Both the position numbers and the translations under genes were made by a program. A stretch of 64,000 nucleotides of DNA from JAJEEA01 sp965116765 (GTDB lineage: Bacteria > Acidobacteriota > Vicinamibacteria > Vicinamibacterales > UBA8438): assembly GCA_965116765.1 (NCBI GenBank), contig OZ220718.1, positions 1,054,001 through 1,118,000 on the forward strand. The letters are read 5' to 3'. Below are positions 60,572 to 64,000 of this stretch, piece after piece. How positions within the stretch are numbered: the first letter of the stretch is position 1; every line of letters begins with the position of its first letter. A model generated the notes under the pieces. It was not told the origin of the DNA. It did no database searches and saw only the letters and a program-made list of their open reading frames with translations.

Positions 60572-62362
60572 ATGACGATCGCGGCGCAGGCGCGCGGGGC
60601 GCGCTTTCTCGTGGACGACGTAGAACCGCACGACGTGGTGTGTCCGGAGGACATGGGCGAGGACGAACGCCTGCTGATGCGGTCGATCCGCGAGTTCGCG
60701 GAGCAGGAGGTGGCGCCGCGGCTCGACGACATCGACCGGCGCGACGGCGGCGTCATCCGTTCCCTGTTCGAGAAGGCGGCGGACCTGGGCATCTTCATGG
60801 CCGAGGTCCCCGAGGCCCACGGCGGGCTCGGCCTGAGCCCCCTCGCGGTCGCCGGCATGAACGAGTGCCGCTCGGCGCTCGGCGGACTCGCCTCGACGGT
60901 CTTCGCCCACCAGGGCATCGGCACCCTCCCCCTCGTCAACTTCGGGACCCCCGACCAGATCGACCGCTACCTCGACCGCTGCATGCGGGGCGAGCTGATG
61001 GCGGCGTTCGCGCTCACCGAGCCCGAGGCCGGCTCCGACGCCATGAACATCCGGACCACCGCGGTCCTCAATCGCGAGCGAACGCACTACGTCGTCAACG
61101 GCTCCAAGCAGTGGATCACCAACGCGGGGTGGGCCGACCTCTTCATCCTCTTCGCCAAGGTGGACGGCGCCGCGTTCTCCGCCTTCCTGCTCGAGCGGGA
61201 CACGCCGGGGGTGACCGTCGGTCCCCACGAGCGCCTGCTCGGCCTTCAGGGCTCGTCGGTGTGCGCCTTGCAGCTCGACGACGTCGCCATCCCGGCCGGG
61301 AACCTCCTCGGCGAGGTCGGCCAGGGGCACCGGGTGGCGCTGTGCACCCTCAACGTCGGCCGCATGAAGATGGGCGCCAACTGCGCCGGCTCGGCCAAGA
61401 AGGCCCTCGCCACCACCACCCGCTACGCGGCCGAGCGACGGCAGTTCGGCCGGCCCATCGCCGAGTTCGGCCTGATCCGGCGCAAGCTCGCGGAGATGGC
61501 GGCCCGCGCCTACGGGGCCGAGTCGGTGGCCTACCGCACCGCGGGGCTCGTCTACGCCGCCACCGAGGAGCTGGGCCGCCGCGGCGCCGTCTCGCTCGAC
61601 GCCAAGCTGCGCACGTTCGCGGAGTTCTCGGTCGAGTGCGCGATGGCCAAGGTCATCGGGTCGGAGGCGTACCACGCCGTGGCCGACGACGCCCTGCAGG
61701 TCTACGGCGGCTACGGCTTCAGCGAGGAGTACCCGGCCGCCCGCTGGTACCGCGACTCGCGCATCACCCGCATCTACGAGGGCACGAGCGAGATCTGCCG
61801 CCTCGGCATCGCCAAGACCCTTCTCAAGCGCGCCGGCCGCGGCGAGCTCGAGCTGCGCGAGGCGGTGGCCGGCCTGCCGCCCGACGCCCCCCCGCGCCCC
61901 GCCTTCCCGGACCCCTCTCTCGCGGCCCTGCGCGCGGGCATCGGCGGGCTCAAGCGCCTGTTCCTGTTCCTGCTGGGACAGGTGTGGGACAACCTGGACG
62001 AGGAGCAGCTGCTCGACCCCGACCACCAGGCGTACCTGGCCGGCCTCGCGGACGTCGCGATGGAGACCTACCTGGCCGAGAGCACGGTCCTGCGGGTGTC
62101 GAAGCGGTGGGACGGCCGCCCCGGCGGCGAGGCGGAGGCCGAGGCGGCGCTGGCCCGCATCGTCTTCTTCCGGTCCGGCGAGCGCATTCGGCAGGAGGCC
62201 GCCGAGCTGCTGGGCAGCCTGCTGGCGGGCGAGGAGCTCGCCGCCGCCCTGGAACGCATCACGGCCTGGCTTCCGATTCCCGTCGGCCTCGTCGAGAGCC
62301 GCGCGCAAGTGGCGCGGGCGCTCGTCGCGGGCGGCGGCTGGGTGCAGCCGGCCGCGGTGTAG
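60572..62362 (+). CDS. Acyl-CoA dehydrogenase with C-terminal extension
   Basis: FAD-dependent dehydrogenase catalysing the first step of fatty-acid or amino-acid acyl-CoA oxidation. The 596-residue protein has FALTEPEAGSDAMNIRTTA, NGSKQWITNAG, the ERRQFGRPIAEF region and the YGGYGFSEEYPAARWYRDSRI then YEGTSEICRL signatures. About 180 extra residues after the core resemble the VLCAD/FadE group. ATG at 60572. It stands alone, without a trifunctional enzyme or ETF gene here. Confidence 0.92.
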   Translation: MTIAAQARGARFLVDDVEPHDVVCPEDMGEDERLLMRSIREFAEQEVAPRLDDIDRRDGGVIRSLFEKAADLGIFMAEVPEAHGGLGLSPLAVAGMNECRSALGGLASTVFAHQGIGTLPLVNFGTPDQIDRYLDRCMRGELMAAFALTEPEAGSDAMNIRTTAVLNRERTHYVVNGSKQWITNAGWADLFILFAKVDGAAFSAFLLERDTPGVTVGPHERLLGLQGSSVCALQLDDVAIPAGNLLGEVGQGHRVALCTLNVGRMKMGANCAGSAKKALATTTRYAAERRQFGRPIAEFGLIRRKLAEMAARAYGAESVAYRTAGLVYAATEELGRRGAVSLDAKLRTFAEFSVECAMAKVIGSEAYHAVADDALQVYGGYGFSEEYPAARWYRDSRITRIYEGTSEICRLGIAKTLLKRAGRGELELREAVAGLPPDAPPRPAFPDPSLAALRAGIGGLKRLFLFLLGQVWDNLDEEQLLDPDHQAYLAGLADVAMETYLAESTVLRVSKRWDGRPGGEAEAEAALARIVFFRSGERIRQEAAELLGSLLAGEELAAALERITAWLPIPVGLVESRAQVARALVAGGGWVQPAAV

Positions 62363-62398
62363 CGGGCCGGACCCCCGGCCGCCCCCGGGAAGACCATC

Positions 62399-62509
62399 AT
62401 GACCGCCCTCCACGTCCGCGAGATGCTGTCGCGCGGCCGAATCCGCGACTCGTCTGCCTGCGTCGTTTCGGCCCAGTCGGTCATCGACGCCGCGGAGCAG
62501 ACACCATGA
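62399..62509 (+). CDS. Possible 36-residue peptide coupled to the AlbA_2 gene
   Basis: ATG at 62399 opens MTALHVREMLSRGRIRDSSA and the frame ends AAEQTP at a TGA that overlaps the next ATG (ATGA). GGGA lies about 8 bp upstream. It could be a leader peptide for translational coupling or a chance frame; no family is recognised. Confidence 0.3.
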   Translation: MTALHVREMLSRGRIRDSSACVVSAQSVIDAAEQTP

Positions 62510-63804
62510 CGATGGACACCCAGGCGCTCCTGTCATCCATTCGGGCCGGTGAAGACACCGAGCTGGAGCTGAAGGAGGTCGTCTTCCGCGGCGACCGCAT
62601 CGCGTTCGGCTCGGACCCCGGCCGCGCCTCGTCCAAGCTCGCCGAGGTCTTCGTCAGCATGGCGAACACCCGCGGGGGCACCCTCGTCATGGGGGTCCGC
62701 GACGCCGACCGCGTCGTCGTCGGCGTCGACCCGAGCAAGCGCGACCTCCTGGAGCAGTTCGTCGTCAACGTCGCGACCACCAACTGCAACCCCCTCATCG
62801 TCCCGGCCCTCGACTGGAAGCACCTGCCCGGGGAAGACGATGAACCGAAGCTGTGCCTGATCATCGACGTCCCGGCGTCCCCGTTCGAGGTCCACCAGAC
62901 GAGCGACGGCCGGTTCCTGCAGCGCATCGGCAGCCACCGCCACCCGGTTCCCGCCGCACGGCTGGCGCGCCTGCTGAGCGCCCGGCGGATGACCAACCCG
63001 ATAGAGGAGCGCCCCGTGTTCGGGAGCCGCTTGACCGATCTCCACGAGTTGCGCCTCGAATCATATTTCCGCAACCGCTTTCCGGAGTGGAGCAGGCCCA
63101 CCGACTGGACCGCGACGTTGCTCGCCCACAAGCTCGCCGCCACCACCGAAGTGAGCGTGGTCCCGACCCATCTCGGGTTGCTGCTGTTCGCCGAACGCCC
63201 CGAGCAGCATCTGCCTGGCGCCTACATCTCCCTCGCGGCCTACCGCCACGCCGTGGCCGACGGCAACACCTCGGACAGCCGGGAGATCACTGGCCCCCTG
63301 CCCGAACAGATTGCCCAGGTCCTGACCTACTTCGGGTCTTCTCCCCTGATCCCGACCGTATCCAGAAAGGACCCCGACGGACGCCGCGACTTCCCGAGCT
63401 ACGTACACACCGCTCTGCAGGAAGCCGTGGTCAACGCCGTCGTGCACCGCGACTACGAAGCCCGCGGGTCCCAGGTCATCATCCGCCTCTTCCCCGACCG
63501 CATCGAGTTCCAGAATCCCGGCGCGCTCTACAACACGCTGACGATCGAAAACGTGTACGCCGGCTGCCAACCCGCCCGCCGCAACCAGTTCCTCGCCGGC
63601 TTCATGCGCGACTACAAGAGCCCGCTCACCGGCGTCGCGTACATGGAGGCGCGCGGCGAGGGCTTCCTCAACCTCGTGCGGACCAGCCAGCGCCTCTCGG
63701 GCCGTCGCCCCGAGCTGGAGCAGATCGGACAGGCCACGAAGCTGACCATCTACGCCGCGAAGCACGACGCCGCCGGCGGCATGGGACAACCGGAATGGAA
63801 CTGA
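62506..63804 (+). CDS. AlbA_2/Schlafen-type ATP-binding protein (RecG-like regulator family)
   Basis: A 432-residue protein. The N-terminal AlbA_2 domain (about 10-140: EDTELELKEVVFRG, MANTRGGTLVMGVRD) is of the Schlafen-like DNA/RNA-binding type; the C-terminal region (about 290-430) is a GHKL-like ATP-binding module, with ALQEAVVNAVVHRDY and RDYKSPLTGVAYMEARGEGF. Such proteins occur as transcription regulators and in some phage-defence or toxin-antitoxin loci. Here it lies beside a likely antitoxin gene, suggesting the start of an accessory island. Role unknown. Confidence 0.82.
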   Translation: MTMDTQALLSSIRAGEDTELELKEVVFRGDRIAFGSDPGRASSKLAEVFVSMANTRGGTLVMGVRDADRVVVGVDPSKRDLLEQFVVNVATTNCNPLIVPALDWKHLPGEDDEPKLCLIIDVPASPFEVHQTSDGRFLQRIGSHRHPVPAARLARLLSARRMTNPIEERPVFGSRLTDLHELRLESYFRNRFPEWSRPTDWTATLLAHKLAATTEVSVVPTHLGLLLFAERPEQHLPGAYISLAAYRHAVADGNTSDSREITGPLPEQIAQVLTYFGSSPLIPTVSRKDPDGRRDFPSYVHTALQEAVVNAVVHRDYEARGSQVIIRLFPDRIEFQNPGALYNTLTIENVYAGCQPARRNQFLAGFMRDYKSPLTGVAYMEARGEGFLNLVRTSQRLSGRRPELEQIGQATKLTIYAAKHDAAGGMGQPEWN

Positions 63805-63845
63805 CAGCACCAGTGTCAGGCCGATGACCGAGACCGCACAACAAG

Positions 63846-63851
63846 TAGAAT
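63846..63851 (+). promoter_or_regulatory. Candidate -10 before the antitoxin-like gene
   Basis: TAGAAT, five of six consensus bases, in a short AT-richer patch 37 bp before the ATG at 63888. No good -35. Confidence 0.3.
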
Positions 63852-63887
63852 TACTCGAGAGCACGTCGAAGCAGGGGGCCGGCGACC

Positions 63888-64000
63888 ATGCGGCTTCACG
63901 ACCTGGTGGACGGCGACGAGCCGGTGTTCTCGCCGGCGCGCATCGCGGGTGCGTTGCGCACGACGAAGGCCGAGATCGCCGACACGCTCGGACTGAGCCG
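63888..64000 (+). CDS. Xre/MbcA/ParS-type antitoxin, 5' part only
   Basis: The 37 visible codons read MRLHDLVDGDEPVFSPARIA, then GALRTTKAEIADTLGLSR, which matches the N-terminal helix-turn-helix of Xre/MbcA/ParS (DUF2384) antitoxins. Those proteins usually precede a RES-domain or other toxin gene. The gene runs off the right edge, so the toxin cannot be seen. It is on the same strand as, and 83 bp after, the AlbA_2 gene. Confidence 0.65.
   Translation, partial: MRLHDLVDGDEPVFSPARIAGALRTTKAEIADTLGLS

Overview
The window looks like chromosomal DNA of a very GC-rich member of the Acidobacteriota, probably class Vicinamibacteria. This is inferred from content: a VWFA-related protein of the acidobacterial type, a DUF2911 lipoprotein, several short proteins of acidobacterial type, many secreted metallopeptidases (M2, M14, CPBP), a carboxypeptidase-regulatory TonB receptor, and almost no AT-rich DNA outside promoters. 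There is no prophage, IS transposase, CRISPR array or rRNA operon. Most of the window is core chromosome. The right end (after about 62.4 kb) begins to look accessory.

Layout. 1-9.1 kb (minus): a tight run ugd-galE-msbA-yicC-gmk-coaBC-udg-priA, mostly with 4-bp or longer overlaps, linking envelope glycan precursors and export to GMP kinase, CoA synthesis and DNA repair/restart. 9.2-12.8 kb (plus): a short exopolysaccharide block (glycosyltransferase, polyprenyl-phosphate glycosyltransferase, UDP-xylose synthase) diverging from ugd; Ugd plus the synthase give UDP-glucuronate then UDP-xylose. 12.8-18.3 kb (minus): pgsA, a TPR/SLH lipoprotein, a Sua5-type tRNA t6A enzyme, glpX, a SAM hydrolase and a bactofilin. 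18.5-20.8 kb (plus): cysteine desulfurase and mnmA, a tRNA 2-thiouridine sulfur relay. 20.9-24.9 kb (minus): trxB, a penicillin-binding peptidase, the VWFA protein and an unknown with an arginine-rich tail. 25-27.5 kb (plus): hemE and a HemY-type protoporphyrinogen oxidase.

27.5-40 kb mixes small lipoproteins, tRNA-Lys, a PepSY membrane protein, an LRR lipoprotein, an 1105-residue CPBP membrane protease, an APH/CHK-type kinase, a secreted metallo-beta-lactamase-fold enzyme, a Rieske protein and alanine dehydrogenase. 40-46.4 kb: lactate permease, cupin, M14 peptidase, esterase. 46.5-54.5 kb (minus): a small regulator and its membrane partner, a TPR protein and a TonB receptor behind a strong operator-covered promoter, an M2 peptidase and purA. 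54.7-60.4 kb: an AAA ATPase, RNase III (with an N-terminal DUF2007), a PP2C phosphatase, cutA, ftsB and initiator tRNA. 60.6-64 kb: acyl-CoA dehydrogenase, an AlbA_2/Schlafen-type ATPase and the start of a likely antitoxin.

The most unusual signal is a dispersed repeat of about 83 bp, seen at nine loci (at least 12 units). It carries a 27-33 nt hairpin with compensatory base changes plus a separate TGGGCGCCCA palindrome. It sits almost always just 3' of genes, and in five genes the stop codon lies in or against it. A second element, a 157-bp unit with 24-bp terminal inverted repeats, sits upstream of the PepSY gene. Two neighbouring genes (the AAA ATPase and RNase III) appear frameshifted and may mark local sequence error.
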